Shown piece by piece: positions 25,783 to 34,281 of a stretch of DNA of 64,000 bases. The stretch is from NCBI RefSeq assembly GCF_003201955.1, contig NZ_QJJM01000010.1, positions 103,217 through 167,216 of the forward strand. Direction: 5' to 3'. This stretch comes from Blastomonas natatoria. GTDB lineage: Bacteria; Pseudomonadota; Alphaproteobacteria; Sphingomonadales; Sphingomonadaceae. Within the stretch, counting starts at the first letter, position 1. Each line of letters starts with the position of its first letter. The notes below the pieces were generated by a model. The model was not told where the DNA came from and did no database searches. It saw nothing but the letters and a program-made list of their open reading frames with translations. The position numbers were made by a program, and so were the translations under genes.

Positions 25783-27831
25783 TCATTGCAGCGTGATCAG
25801 GATGTTGCCGACACTGTCGACAGTGCCGGTGCAGTCCGCCTCGATCAGCGTGGTGGAATCCATTTCGATGACGATGGCAGGCCCGGGAATCACGTCTCCG
25901 GCGAGCAGCTTCGACCGGTCGTAGATGATCGCAGGGACCATCCTGCCGTCCATCCACAATTCGTGATCGCGCAGCTTGGCGGCGGACGGGTCGCCATTGC
26001 CCTGTGGCAGCTGCGCCGCAGGCAGATCGAGCGCCTTGCCCATCGCGACCGCGCGCAGGTTCACGATCTCGTGCTCGGAGTCCATGTTGAAGGTGAACAG
26101 CCGGTGATGTTCTTCGTCGAAGCGCCCGGTCAGCCATTCGATGCCGTGCGTGTGCAGATCGTCGCGGGTGACCGACATCGGCACCTCGAAGGCTTGCCCT
26201 GCATAGCGCACATCGACCTCGAAGGTGATGTCCACATCCTGCCTGGCCACGCCTTCTGCAACCAGCTCGTCGCCGATCTGCGCCGCCATCTCGTCGAGAA
26301 TGCCGCCCAGTTCGTCCAGCGTCGTCTGCGAGGCCAGACGCGAGAAGCTGCGTGCGGTCTCGGTGCGCATCCGCGTCGTCGCATCGCCAAGCGCGCACAG
26401 CACGCCGGGCGAGACCGGCGAGATTGCGGGCCAGCTGCCCATCAATCGGGCGACGGCGTTGACGTGCAGCGGCCCTGCCCCGCCAAAGCCCATCAGCGCA
26501 AAGTCGCGCGGGTCATAGCCCTGCTGCACCGAGATCATGCGCAGCGCACCGAACATGTTCTCGTTGACGATGTCGATGATGCCGCGTGCAGCAGCATAAA
26601 GGTCGATGCCCAGCGCATCCGCGATGGTCTGCACCGCCTTTTTGGCACCCTCGCGGTCGAGCTTGAAGGTGCCGCCGAGCAGCGCTTCGGGCAGGTAGCC
26701 CAGCACGACATTGGCGTCGGTCACCGTCGGCAGCTCGCCGCCCTTGCCATAGGCGACGGGCCCCGGCACCGCGCCCGCCGATTGCGGGCCGACACGCAGG
26801 GCGCCGGTCAGTTCGGGCACATAGGCGATCGATCCGCCGCCTGCCCCCACGGTCTTGACGTCCAGCGCCGATGCGCGGACCGAAAGATGCCCGACTTCGG
26901 TGGTGCGCACACGGCGCGCCTCGAGATTTTCGATCAGCGCCACATCGGTCGAGGTGCCGCCGACATCCAATGTCAGGATGTTCCTGATCCCGGCATTCTT
27001 GCCGACCCAGATCGCTCCGGTCACGCCGCCTGCCGGACCCGACATCAGCAGCGAGACGGGATGCTCTTCGGATTTTTCCGACGACATCAGGCCACCGTCC
27101 GAGCGCAGCAGCGCGAGCTTGCCTGCCATGCCGGCATCGCGCAGCCGGCTGCGCAGGTTGCGCACATAGCGACCGACGACCGGGCGCACGGCCGCATTGG
27201 CGACGGTGGTCAGGGTGCGCTCATATTCCTGCATTTCGGGAAGCACGATGTGGCTCAGCGAAATCGGCACATCGGGCAGGATTTCCGCCGCCAGATCCGC
27301 CACCCGCTTTTCGTGCGCGCCATTGAGATAGGCGTTCATCAGACTGACGGTCAGCGCCTCGACGCCCTGCGCCTTGAGCTTCAGCAGCGCAGCGCGGATA
27401 TCGTCATCGTCAATGGGGCGGATTACCTCGCCCTGCGCCGACATGCGCCCCCTGATCTCGACGGTGTCTTCCAGCGCGGCCAGCGGGGTGGGCTTGGGCC
27501 AGACGATCCAGCCGGCGAGCCCGCCGGGCACGAAGCTGCGCGCGATCTGCATCACCTGACGATAGCCTTCGGTGACGATCAGGCCGACGCGCGCGCCCTT
27601 GCCTTCAAGCACCGCATTGGTCGCGACCGTGGTGCCGTGCAGGAATATCTCGACATCCGCCGGGGTGATCCCGGCATTGGCGCAGATCGCCTGCACACCG
27701 GTGAGAATGCCTTCGGAACTGTCATGCGGCGTCGAAGGGGTCTTGTGACGCCAGAAGGCGCCCGATTGTTCGTCGAACAGCAGCAGATCGGTAAATGTGC
27801 CGCCGACATCGACACCCAGCCTGTAACTCAT
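25783..27831 (-). CDS. Hydantoinase/oxoprolinase A-subunit (HyuA-type)
   Basis: A 682-residue hydantoinase A / oxoprolinase / acetone-carboxylase-beta family protein. It opens YRLGVDVGGTFTDLLLFDE, the phosphate-binding motif of the ASKHA-type ATPase fold, and repeats a similar motif in LTLDVGGTSTDVALIE. Family landmarks include LHGTTVATNAVLEGKGARVGL, LMSGPAGGVTGAIWVGK and the late ALMGFGGAGPLHVNAVA. It would phosphorylate or activate the substrate while the HyuB-type subunit completes the reaction. It lies downstream of the HMG-CoA-lyase-like gene by 59 bases. Confidence 0.9.
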   Translation of the reverse strand: MSYRLGVDVGGTFTDLLLFDEQSGAFWRHKTPSTPHDSSEGILTGVQAICANAGITPADVEIFLHGTTVATNAVLEGKGARVGLIVTEGYRQVMQIARSFVPGGLAGWIVWPKPTPLAALEDTVEIRGRMSAQGEVIRPIDDDDIRAALLKLKAQGVEALTVSLMNAYLNGAHEKRVADLAAEILPDVPISLSHIVLPEMQEYERTLTTVANAAVRPVVGRYVRNLRSRLRDAGMAGKLALLRSDGGLMSSEKSEEHPVSLLMSGPAGGVTGAIWVGKNAGIRNILTLDVGGTSTDVALIENLEARRVRTTEVGHLSVRASALDVKTVGAGGGSIAYVPELTGALRVGPQSAGAVPGPVAYGKGGELPTVTDANVVLGYLPEALLGGTFKLDREGAKKAVQTIADALGIDLYAAARGIIDIVNENMFGALRMISVQQGYDPRDFALMGFGGAGPLHVNAVARLMGSWPAISPVSPGVLCALGDATTRMRTETARSFSRLASQTTLDELGGILDEMAAQIGDELVAEGVARQDVDITFEVDVRYAGQAFEVPMSVTRDDLHTHGIEWLTGRFDEEHHRLFTFNMDSEHEIVNLRAVAMGKALDLPAAQLPQGNGDPSAAKLRDHELWMDGRMVPAIIYDRSKLLAGDVIPGPAIVIEMDSTTLIEADCTGTVDSVGNILITLQ

Positions 27832-27890
27832 TCATTCACCCCTTCGCTTGCCGGCACGGGGGCCGACACGATTGATTTGTTGGCCGTTCC

Positions 27891-28823
27891 TCAAGCTGCC
27901 GCACGGGCAACCAGGGAGGGCAGCTCCCGGCCGAGAATCCCGGCCATCCAGCGATTGGCCGCGATCGCTGCGTGCAAATCCATGCCGTGGTCGATGCCTG
28001 ACCGCTCTGCGAGATAGATCAGCTCTTCGGTCGCGATATTCCCGGTGGCCTTCGGTGCGAACGGGCAGCCGCCCAGCCCGCCCAGGCTGGCATCGAGCAC
28101 GCTGACCCCGGCCTGGATGGCCGCCCAGGCATTGGCGATGCCGGTGCCTCGGGTGTTGTGGAAATGCGCGCGCAGCGGAATGTCGGCGGGCACGAATTCG
28201 CGAAGGCGCCCGTAAAGATCGCTCACCTGCGCGGGAACGCCGACGCCGATCGTGTCGGCCAGTGCGATCTCGGACGGCCCGGCTTCGAGAACCGCCCTGG
28301 CGATATCGACGATCCGCTGGGCAGGAACGTCACCCTCGAACGGGCACCCGAAAGCGGCGGAGATGGTCACCTGCGCGATCAACCCGTTTTCCTTGGCGAA
28401 GCGGATCATTTCGCTAGCCTCGGCAATGCCTTCCGCCACCGTCTGCCCCTGGTTCTTCTGCCCGAAGGTGTCGGTGGCAACGATCACGCAGCCGATTTCA
28501 TCGACGCCACGCCTGCCGCCCTCTTTCGTGGCCAGCGCGCGAAGCACCCCGCGCTTGTTCAGCGTCAGGCCGATATAGGACACGTCCTCGCGGTCGGGCA
28601 GGCCGGCGATCACGCTTTCCGCATCGGCCATCTGCGGCACGCGCTGCGGATGGACGAAGCTTGCCACCTCAAGCCGGCGCGCACCCGCGTCGATCATCCG
28701 CCCGATCATCTCCAGCTTGTCGGCGGTGGAGACGATATCGGGCTCGTTCTGCAGGCCGTCGCGCGGGCCGACTTCGACAATCTGGATACTGGTCATGGGC
28801 ATGTTTGTATACATTTCGATCAT
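27891..28823 (-). CDS. HMG-CoA lyase-like aldol-type lyase
   Basis: A TIM-barrel lyase of the hydroxymethylglutaryl-CoA lyase family, which splits 3-hydroxy-3-methylglutaryl-CoA or a similar branched acyl-CoA. Signature segments are IVEVGPRDGLQNE (metal/catalytic Arg-Asp), TISAAFGCPFEGDV, the metal-binding HFHNTRGTG, and the active-site-cysteine loop LGGLGGCPFAPKATGN. Near the 5' end several ATGs compete (28823, 28814, 28802, 28796); the homologous core begins at TSIQIVEV. A GTATAC palindrome overlaps this region (28805-28814), which argues for 28802 or 28796 as the real start. Confidence 0.87.
   Translation of the reverse strand: MIEMYTNMPMTSIQIVEVGPRDGLQNEPDIVSTADKLEMIGRMIDAGARRLEVASFVHPQRVPQMADAESVIAGLPDREDVSYIGLTLNKRGVLRALATKEGGRRGVDEIGCVIVATDTFGQKNQGQTVAEGIAEASEMIRFAKENGLIAQVTISAAFGCPFEGDVPAQRIVDIARAVLEAGPSEIALADTIGVGVPAQVSDLYGRLREFVPADIPLRAHFHNTRGTGIANAWAAIQAGVSVLDASLGGLGGCPFAPKATGNIATEELIYLAERSGIDHGMDLHAAIAANRWMAGILGRELPSLVARAAA
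28805..28814. promoter_or_regulatory. GntR-type palindromic operator, copy 2
   Basis: TTGTATACAT matches nine of ten bases of the palindrome at 29646-29655. FadR-subfamily GntR regulators commonly bind TTGTATACAA-like sites. It lies between gntR and the lyase gene, at or just before the lyase start. Confidence 0.6.
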
Positions 28824-28850
28824 GCGCGTCCAGCGCGCGCGAAAATTGAC

Positions 28851-29537
28851 TCAGTCATTGGCCTGACGCTGCTCCTTGTGCCGCTTGGCGGTGCTGCTGA
28901 AGACGTGAAAGGCACGGCGGATATGGCTGGTCATCACTGCACGCGCCCAGTGCGAATCACGCGCGGTGAACGCGGCGATGAGCTCGCGATGCTCGCGCGC
29001 CGACTGTAACAGCTCCTCGGTCTTGTACTGCGTTGCCGTGCGCCGGACGACCGGCTGCTCGACCAGCATCGGCAGCATGGCGGACAGGCGGGGCGAGCAG
29101 GCCGCCTCCAGGATGATCTCGTGAAACCGGCGATTCTGAGCCAGGAACTCGCTGACATCGGGAGGACTGCAGCGCACCGCTGCATCGAGAAGGTCGGATA
29201 TCCGGCCCAGTTCCTCGATCTGCCGGCCCGATATGTTGCGCGCGGCGCGGCTGGCGGCATGGCCTTCGAGCATCCCGCGCAACACGAACATCTCATCGAT
29301 ATCATCGGCAGACCAGTCGGCAACGAACAGCCGCTTCGAATCGCTGCGCACGATCAGCAGCTCGTTCTCGAGCCGGCGCACCGCCTCGCGCACCGGGGTC
29401 CGCGATACGCCGGAAATGCGCGCGAGCTGCTCCTCGGTCAGCTGCTGGCCCGGCTCTGCCCGGCCCGAAAGCACGAATTGCCGGATCTTGTCATAGGCAA
29501 TGTCCGACGCCCGCGGCGATGTGGCATTTTCCATCAA
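28851..29537 (-). CDS. GntR-family (FadR subfamily) transcription regulator
   Basis: A 228-residue regulator with an N-terminal winged HTH (IRQFVLSGRAEPGQQLTEEQLARISGVSRTPVREAVRRLENE, about residues 18-58) and an all-helical FCD ligand domain (DDIDEMFVLRGMLEGHAASRAA through HIRRAFHVF). The FCD fold usually binds a small organic acid through a metal site, so the ligand is probably a pathway intermediate. It is divergent from the racemase-like gene and 27 bases upstream of the lyase gene. Palindromes on both sides suggest it controls both arms of the cluster. Confidence 0.9.
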   Translation of the reverse strand: MMENATSPRASDIAYDKIRQFVLSGRAEPGQQLTEEQLARISGVSRTPVREAVRRLENELLIVRSDSKRLFVADWSADDIDEMFVLRGMLEGHAASRAARNISGRQIEELGRISDLLDAAVRCSPPDVSEFLAQNRRFHEIILEAACSPRLSAMLPMLVEQPVVRRTATQYKTEELLQSAREHRELIAAFTARDSHWARAVMTSHIRRAFHVFSSTAKRHKEQRQAND

Positions 29538-29645
29538 GTTTCATCCCGTCCCAAGATTGCGCAGCCTTCGCGTCGTCCCTTGCTCGGCATGCGCCAAATT
29601 GCGTTGATCTGACGCCAACCGAATTTCGTTCTTGACGATAGACAT

Positions 29646-29655
29646 TTGTATACAA
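29646..29655. promoter_or_regulatory. GntR-type palindromic operator, copy 1
   Basis: TTGTATACAA is a perfect palindrome in the divergent promoter region between gntR and the racemase-like gene, 109 bases from the former and 67 from the latter start codon. Confidence 0.65.
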
Positions 29656-29721
29656 TACCGTCAAGCCATGGATCGCGACCGGGCAAACTGGCGCAACAGA
29701 TCCGCGGAGGTGGGGTAGCGT

Positions 29722-30474
29722 ATGGCAGATGATCGCCGCATCAAGGTGATAGTACCCATTCCCATGGACGAGGCCGGCGTCGCCGCCCGCGCCGCGCAGC
29801 TGCCTTCCGATTTCGTACGCCCCGGATTTGCGCCCGAATTCGTTGCCGTGCCCTGGGGCGCCGCGCTTGGCGACAGCTATCACGACATGCTGCTGATGGA
29901 CTGGACGGTGTTCCAGACCGGAATCACCGCCGAGGCCGAGGGCTATTCAGGCGTGCTGATCGACACGGTCAGCGATTCGGGGCTGCGCGCGCTGCGGTCG
30001 CGCCTCACCATCCCGGTCATCGGCCCGGGCGAGGCCGCGTTCGCCGCCGCGATGATGCTGGGCAAGAAGTTCACCGTGCTGACCATGTGGCCCGAATGGT
30101 TCCCGCTCTACCAGAAAACGCTGACCGAATATGGCTTCTGGGACCGCGTCGCATCGCTGCGGTCGATCGACACCCGGCCCGATGTCACCGAACTGCTCGC
30201 GGGCAAGGAAGAGGTGATATTCGACAAGCTGAAGGCCGAAGCTATGCGCGCGATGGAAGAGGATGGCGCGGACGTGATCGTGCTCGGCTCCACCACCATG
30301 CACCAGTCGGCAACATTTCTCGCGGCGAACCTGCCGATCCCGGTGATCAATCCCGGCCAGGTGGCGTGGAAATTCCTCGAAGGGCTGATCGAGTGCGGCC
30401 TTACCCACAGCAAGAAGGCATTTCCGACCCCGGAAGTGCCCAAGGATGCAGATATCAGAAAGGGTTGGTTCTGA
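29722..30474 (+). CDS. Asp/Glu/hydantoin racemase-superfamily protein lacking both catalytic cysteines
   Basis: A 250-residue protein with the two-lobed racemase fold, also shared by maleate isomerase and arylmalonate decarboxylase. The two lobes are recognisable: GVLIDTVSDSGLRALRSRLTIPVIG corresponds to the usual I-x-C-F-x-D-P-G-L segment, and GADVIVLGSTTM corresponds to the usual LGCAGM. The cysteines at those places are Thr82 and Ser190, and the only cysteine in the protein is Cys225. Ordinary two-cysteine racemisation is therefore unlikely. A hydrolytic, decarboxylating or binding role is possible. The stop overlaps the next gene (TGATG). Confidence 0.8.
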   Translation: MADDRRIKVIVPIPMDEAGVAARAAQLPSDFVRPGFAPEFVAVPWGAALGDSYHDMLLMDWTVFQTGITAEAEGYSGVLIDTVSDSGLRALRSRLTIPVIGPGEAAFAAAMMLGKKFTVLTMWPEWFPLYQKTLTEYGFWDRVASLRSIDTRPDVTELLAGKEEVIFDKLKAEAMRAMEEDGADVIVLGSTTMHQSATFLAANLPIPVINPGQVAWKFLEGLIECGLTHSKKAFPTPEVPKDADIRKGWF

Positions 30475-30905
30475 TGACAGACTGGTCACCTGGCGGCGCA
30501 GGACAGGCTCCGCTGCCCTATCCGTTCTATATCGACATCGTCAGCAAGCGCTATTTCGATGGCGTCGACAACAAGAACATGGACGAGGTGCTGAACTGCT
30601 TCGCGCCCGACGCGCGGCTGACCGAGGTCACGTCGAACACCGTGCATGACGGGCGCGAGGCGATCCGGGCCATGTTCGTCAAGCTGTTCGCCGATTTCGA
30701 GCAGATCTGGCACGGCAATTTCGTGCATGTCGCCGACCCGCAGTCGAACGCGGTCTGCTCGCAGTTCACCGTGCTGATCACGCCCAATGGCGGCGAGCAG
30801 CTGCGCTACGAGAACTGCAACCGCTTCTACCTCAAGGACCGGCTGTTCCAGGAGGTGTTCGTGTACATGAGCGGCGACAATCTGCTCAGGCAAGGGGATC
30901 TCTGA
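30474..30905 (+). CDS. SnoaL-like (NTF2 fold) protein 1
   Basis: A 143-residue protein of the SnoaL/NTF2-like cone fold. After a Pro-rich lead it reads SKRYFDGVDNKNMDEVLNCFAPDARLTEV, the classic first helix and strand of the family, and ends FQEVFVYMSGDNLL. Such domains act as dehydratases, isomerases, cyclases or binding proteins. Its start overlaps the racemase-like stop and its stop overlaps the next gene, which encodes a paralogue, so the two may form a heterodimer. Specific function unknown. Confidence 0.8.
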   Translation: MTDWSPGGAGQAPLPYPFYIDIVSKRYFDGVDNKNMDEVLNCFAPDARLTEVTSNTVHDGREAIRAMFVKLFADFEQIWHGNFVHVADPQSNAVCSQFTVLITPNGGEQLRYENCNRFYLKDRLFQEVFVYMSGDNLLRQGDL

Positions 30906-31303
30906 TGCAATATGCCCCGACCATGAGCCGCGATGAGCTGATCCGGTTCGCGACACAGAGCTATTTCGCCAGCGTCGACCGCAAGGACATGGCAGCAACG
31001 CTCGCGTGCTTCCACGACGAGGCGCTGTTCACTGTCCAGACCAGCTTCACCACGCATGCCGGCAAGGCCGAAATCGAGCGGATGTTCACCGATTTCTTCG
31101 GTGCGTACGAAAAGATCGTCCACCGCGATTTCACCTGCACGGTCGACGAGACCAATGGCCGGATCGCGGCAAGCTTCGTTGCCGAGCTGACCGCCGCCGA
31201 TGGCAGCGTCACGACCTTGCACAACACCAATTTCTGGCGCCTGCGCGATGGCAAGTTCCAGGAAGTTTACGTCTATATGAGCGGGGCCAACGTGCTGGTC
31301 TGA
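30905..31303 (+). CDS. SnoaL-like (NTF2 fold) protein 2
   Basis: A 132-residue paralogue of the preceding protein. Shared landmarks are YFASVDRKDMAATLACFHDEALF at the start, a central GKAEIERMFTDFF helix, and the near-identical end FQEVYVYMSGANVL. The start codon uses the last base of the upstream stop (TGATG), so translation is coupled. No catalytic Asp/His pair can be assigned with confidence. It is followed 76 bases later by the TBDR gene. Confidence 0.8.
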   Translation: MQYAPTMSRDELIRFATQSYFASVDRKDMAATLACFHDEALFTVQTSFTTHAGKAEIERMFTDFFGAYEKIVHRDFTCTVDETNGRIAASFVAELTAADGSVTTLHNTNFWRLRDGKFQEVYVYMSGANVLV

Positions 31304-31379
31304 AGACCGGACGCAACAACACCCGCCAAAACAAGAACAAAGGGTTCGGGGGAACCCACCTCATCAGGGAGTTCACAGC

Positions 31380-33893
31380 ATGCGCCTATCCAGTCTGTTT
31401 GCCGCAGCATCGGCCACCGTCCTCGCCAGCGCATTGGCGACGCCCGCCTTCGCGCAGGAAAGCGCCCAGGCAGAACCGGCGGATGACGTGATCATCGTCA
31501 CCGCCCGTCGTCAGAATGAAAGCCTGGCCGATGTGCCGGCATCGGTTACGGTGCTGACGGCCGATGCAATCCAGAAGACCGGGGTCGAGACCGCCGACCA
31601 GTTCGTTCAGCTGACGCCGGGCGTCACGATCGTCACCGGCACGGCGGAAGCGGGCGATACGCAGATCAACATCCGCGGCATCAATGGGGCGCGCGACGCG
31701 GAAAGCTCGGTCGCGCTGGTGGTCGACGGTATTCTCAAGACCAATACCGCCCAGCTCAACCAGAACCAGGGCACGCTGCGCCAGATCGAAATCCTGAAAG
31801 GCCCGCAGGGCGCGCTCTATGGACGCAATGCGGCGGCCGGCGCGATCGTGATCCAGACCATGAAGCCCGGTGACACGCTAGAGGCAGGCATAGAGCTCAG
31901 CGCTGCCGAACAGCAGACCTATCGCGGCAATGCCTATATCTCGGTGCCAATGGGCGAGAATGCCGGCCTTGTCCTGTCGGGCAGCTATCTCAAGACCGAT
32001 GGCTTCTATCGCAACATCTTCCTGAACAATTCGAAGACCATCGACGATCAGGAAGTCTGGTCGGTTGATGGGCGCTTCGTGGCACAGCTCGGCGATCGCA
32101 CCGAGATCGACGCCAAGGCACGCTATTCCGACCTGACCGGCGCATCGATCGCGTTCAACGCGTCGTTCCACCTGCCCAATTTCGCCGGAGCTAACCCTGC
32201 CTTTTTCGAGGACGTGAACCGTCATCCGTTCAGCTTCTACAACAACATCCGTCCGACCAACGATCAGACGACCTTCGATGCGTCGATCAAGCTGGAGCAT
32301 GAGTTCGATTTCGCCAAGCTGACCCTGTGGGGTCTGTACAGCGATGTCGACCAGTCACTGACTGCCGACGGCACCTCGGCGGACTTTGCCCGTTTCACCT
32401 TTCCCGGTGCGACTCCTGCCTCGGTCGCAGCTTCCAATGCCTGCTTCCAGAGCACCGCGCAGCTGACGGGCTTTCCGGTCAATCAGCCCGGATTCATCGG
32501 TGCGACGCCGGTGCCTTTCATCTTCGCGCCCGCGACCGGATCGACCTTCGGTCCGTACAGCCCGACGACCTGCGACGGCACCCAGTACCAGATCCGCCAG
32601 CAGGAAGATTTCAGCGGTGAAATCCGTCTGTCCTCGACCGGCGATGGTCCGTTCAGCTGGCAGCTGGGCGCCTATTATCTCAACATCGCCCGTGATGTCG
32701 GCGTGAGCCTGGGGGCGGACCTTGGTCAGGGTATCATCCGTCAGCTCTACAACGCCCCCAACACCACCAACCCCACCACCCAGCTGTATTTCGACCGGTT
32801 CAGCACCGACGTCTACGCCGCTTTCGGCTCGGCTGAATATAACTGGAACGATGTCGTCAACGTCGGCCTGGCTCTGCGCTATGACATAGAGGATCGCAGC
32901 GTTTCGAATCGCGTTCCGCTGGTCACCGATCCGTTTACCGGTGGACCGATCAACCCGGGCCAGGTGGCAGGCCCCATTGCCGACAAGTCGGAAAGCTACA
33001 AGCAGCTGCAGCCCAAGCTGACCTTCCGCTGGTCGGTGGCCGACAATGTCAACGTCTATGCCAACTGGGGCATCGGCTTCAAGGCGGGCGGCTTCAACAA
33101 CTCGGGTTCGGCCGCAATCGTCGATCAGGCGTTCAACCAGTTCATCGGATCGAACGTGCGCATCACCGACGACTACCGCAAGGAGCGCTCGAGCGCGTTC
33201 GAAGGCGGCATCAAGGGGTCGATGTTTGATGGCAAGGTGACCTTCGATCTCGCCGGCTACTATACCGATGTCCGAGACATGCAGTTCTTCGAATTCTTCG
33301 TCGGCGGCTTCGGCCTGCTGCGTGTGGTGTCGAATATCGACAAGGTCGAGCTGTACGGCGCGGAGTTGAACCTCAATGCCGAGGTGACGCCGGGCTGGAC
33401 CATTTTCGGCGCGTTCAACGTCACAGAAAGCGAGATCAAGGAAAATGCCTCGCGTCCGCAGACCGTGGGCAACAAGTCGCCCTCGACCGCGGATTATACG
33501 ATCAACCTGGGCACCCAGATCGTCGCGCCCATCGCCAAGAGCTTCGATCTGGTCGCGCGCGCCGATTATCGCATCACCGGGCCGACCTGGTTCCACACGC
33601 TGCAGAACAACAGCGTGCCGACAATCTTCAGCGGCCTGCTGCCGGGGTCGGCGCTGGCGCTGCCCGCCTTTGTCGGCGATGCCGATTATGGCGTGACCCG
33701 GCGCGATGCCTTCGGCGTGCTCGATGTACGCGCCGGGCTGGAGGGCGAGCAGTGGCGCGTGACGCTGTTCGCCGACAATGTGCTCAACCGGCGCTATCTG
33801 AACGAAGTGATCACTGCGGCCGAGTTCGGCGGATCGTTCATCTCGCCAGGCGGCTTGCGCCGCATCGGCGTGGAAGTCGGCTACAAGTTCTGA
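31380..33893 (+). CDS. TonB-dependent outer membrane receptor (catabolic cluster)
   Basis: An 837-residue active transporter of the outer membrane. A signal peptide (cleavage near PAFAQ, residue 25) precedes a TonB-box-like DDVIIVTARR, a plug domain (about residues 45-155, with EILKGPQGALYGRNAAAGAI) and a 22-strand barrel ending RRIGVEVGYKF. The ATG follows CAGGGAG. It shares direction with the racemase-like and SnoaL genes and probably imports the compound degraded by the cluster. The TBDR subfamily does not reveal whether it carries a siderophore, oligosaccharide or aromatic. Confidence 0.92.
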   Translation: MRLSSLFAAASATVLASALATPAFAQESAQAEPADDVIIVTARRQNESLADVPASVTVLTADAIQKTGVETADQFVQLTPGVTIVTGTAEAGDTQINIRGINGARDAESSVALVVDGILKTNTAQLNQNQGTLRQIEILKGPQGALYGRNAAAGAIVIQTMKPGDTLEAGIELSAAEQQTYRGNAYISVPMGENAGLVLSGSYLKTDGFYRNIFLNNSKTIDDQEVWSVDGRFVAQLGDRTEIDAKARYSDLTGASIAFNASFHLPNFAGANPAFFEDVNRHPFSFYNNIRPTNDQTTFDASIKLEHEFDFAKLTLWGLYSDVDQSLTADGTSADFARFTFPGATPASVAASNACFQSTAQLTGFPVNQPGFIGATPVPFIFAPATGSTFGPYSPTTCDGTQYQIRQQEDFSGEIRLSSTGDGPFSWQLGAYYLNIARDVGVSLGADLGQGIIRQLYNAPNTTNPTTQLYFDRFSTDVYAAFGSAEYNWNDVVNVGLALRYDIEDRSVSNRVPLVTDPFTGGPINPGQVAGPIADKSESYKQLQPKLTFRWSVADNVNVYANWGIGFKAGGFNNSGSAAIVDQAFNQFIGSNVRITDDYRKERSSAFEGGIKGSMFDGKVTFDLAGYYTDVRDMQFFEFFVGGFGLLRVVSNIDKVELYGAELNLNAEVTPGWTIFGAFNVTESEIKENASRPQTVGNKSPSTADYTINLGTQIVAPIAKSFDLVARADYRITGPTWFHTLQNNSVPTIFSGLLPGSALALPAFVGDADYGVTRRDAFGVLDVRAGLEGEQWRVTLFADNVLNRRYLNEVITAAEFGGSFISPGGLRRIGVEVGYKF

Positions 33894-33906
33894 TGCCTGC
33901 TGCTGG

Positions 33907-33934
33907 CACCACCCGCGCTGCGGCGCGGGTGGTG
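33907..33934. terminator. Bidirectional hairpin between TBDR and DUF423 genes
   Basis: CACCACCCGCGC pairs perfectly with GCGCGGGTGGTG over 12 base pairs with a four-base loop. It sits between two convergent genes, 13 bases past the receptor stop and immediately beyond the DUF423 stop, and can serve both. T-runs are weak. Confidence 0.6.
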
Positions 33935-33935
33935 A

Positions 33936-34265
33936 TCAGGCCTTGAGATAGATCCAGCCGGCCCAGAGCCAGCCGCCAATCAGCAATGTGCCGCCGATCG
34001 GCGTGACCGCGCCGAGCCAGCGGGGAGCACCCAGCGCCATGGCATAGAGCGTTAGCGCGAAGATCGCCCCGCCGAACAGCAAGGTCCAGGCCGCACCGGG
34101 CGCGCGGCCCATGATCGCGAGTGCCGCGACGGCGTGCACCATCTGATACATTCCGCCGGTGCGCAGCCATTCGGCCTGCTGCTCGCCCGCCGCCGCATGC
34201 GCGCCGAATGCCCCTGCCGCCACCGCCAGCGCCGCCGAAAGAGCCGCCAGAACTCCGATCATCAT
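33936..34265 (-). CDS. DUF423 family small membrane protein
   Basis: A 109-residue protein with about four membrane helices: MMIGVLAALSAALAVAAGAFGAHA, a central MVHAVAALAIM, LFGGAIFALTLYAMAL and GGTLLIGGWLWAGWIYLKA. The GAFGAHA and MYQMVHAVA phrases are characteristic of DUF423 (YgdD-like). Function unknown. ATG 34265 is preceded by AGGGGAG at seven bases. It lies 16 bases downstream of the PLP-enzyme gene, so the two, plus the oligopeptidase, may form an operon. Confidence 0.82.
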   Translation of the reverse strand: MMIGVLAALSAALAVAAGAFGAHAAAGEQQAEWLRTGGMYQMVHAVAALAIMGRAPGAAWTLLFGGAIFALTLYAMALGAPRWLGAVTPIGGTLLIGGWLWAGWIYLKA

Positions 34266-34281
34266 CGTGCCGCTCCCCTTG

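Noticed and set aside
25786..28017. 743-codon plus-strand reading frame
   Set aside because: It is antisense to the HyuA-type and lyase genes and has no domain character.
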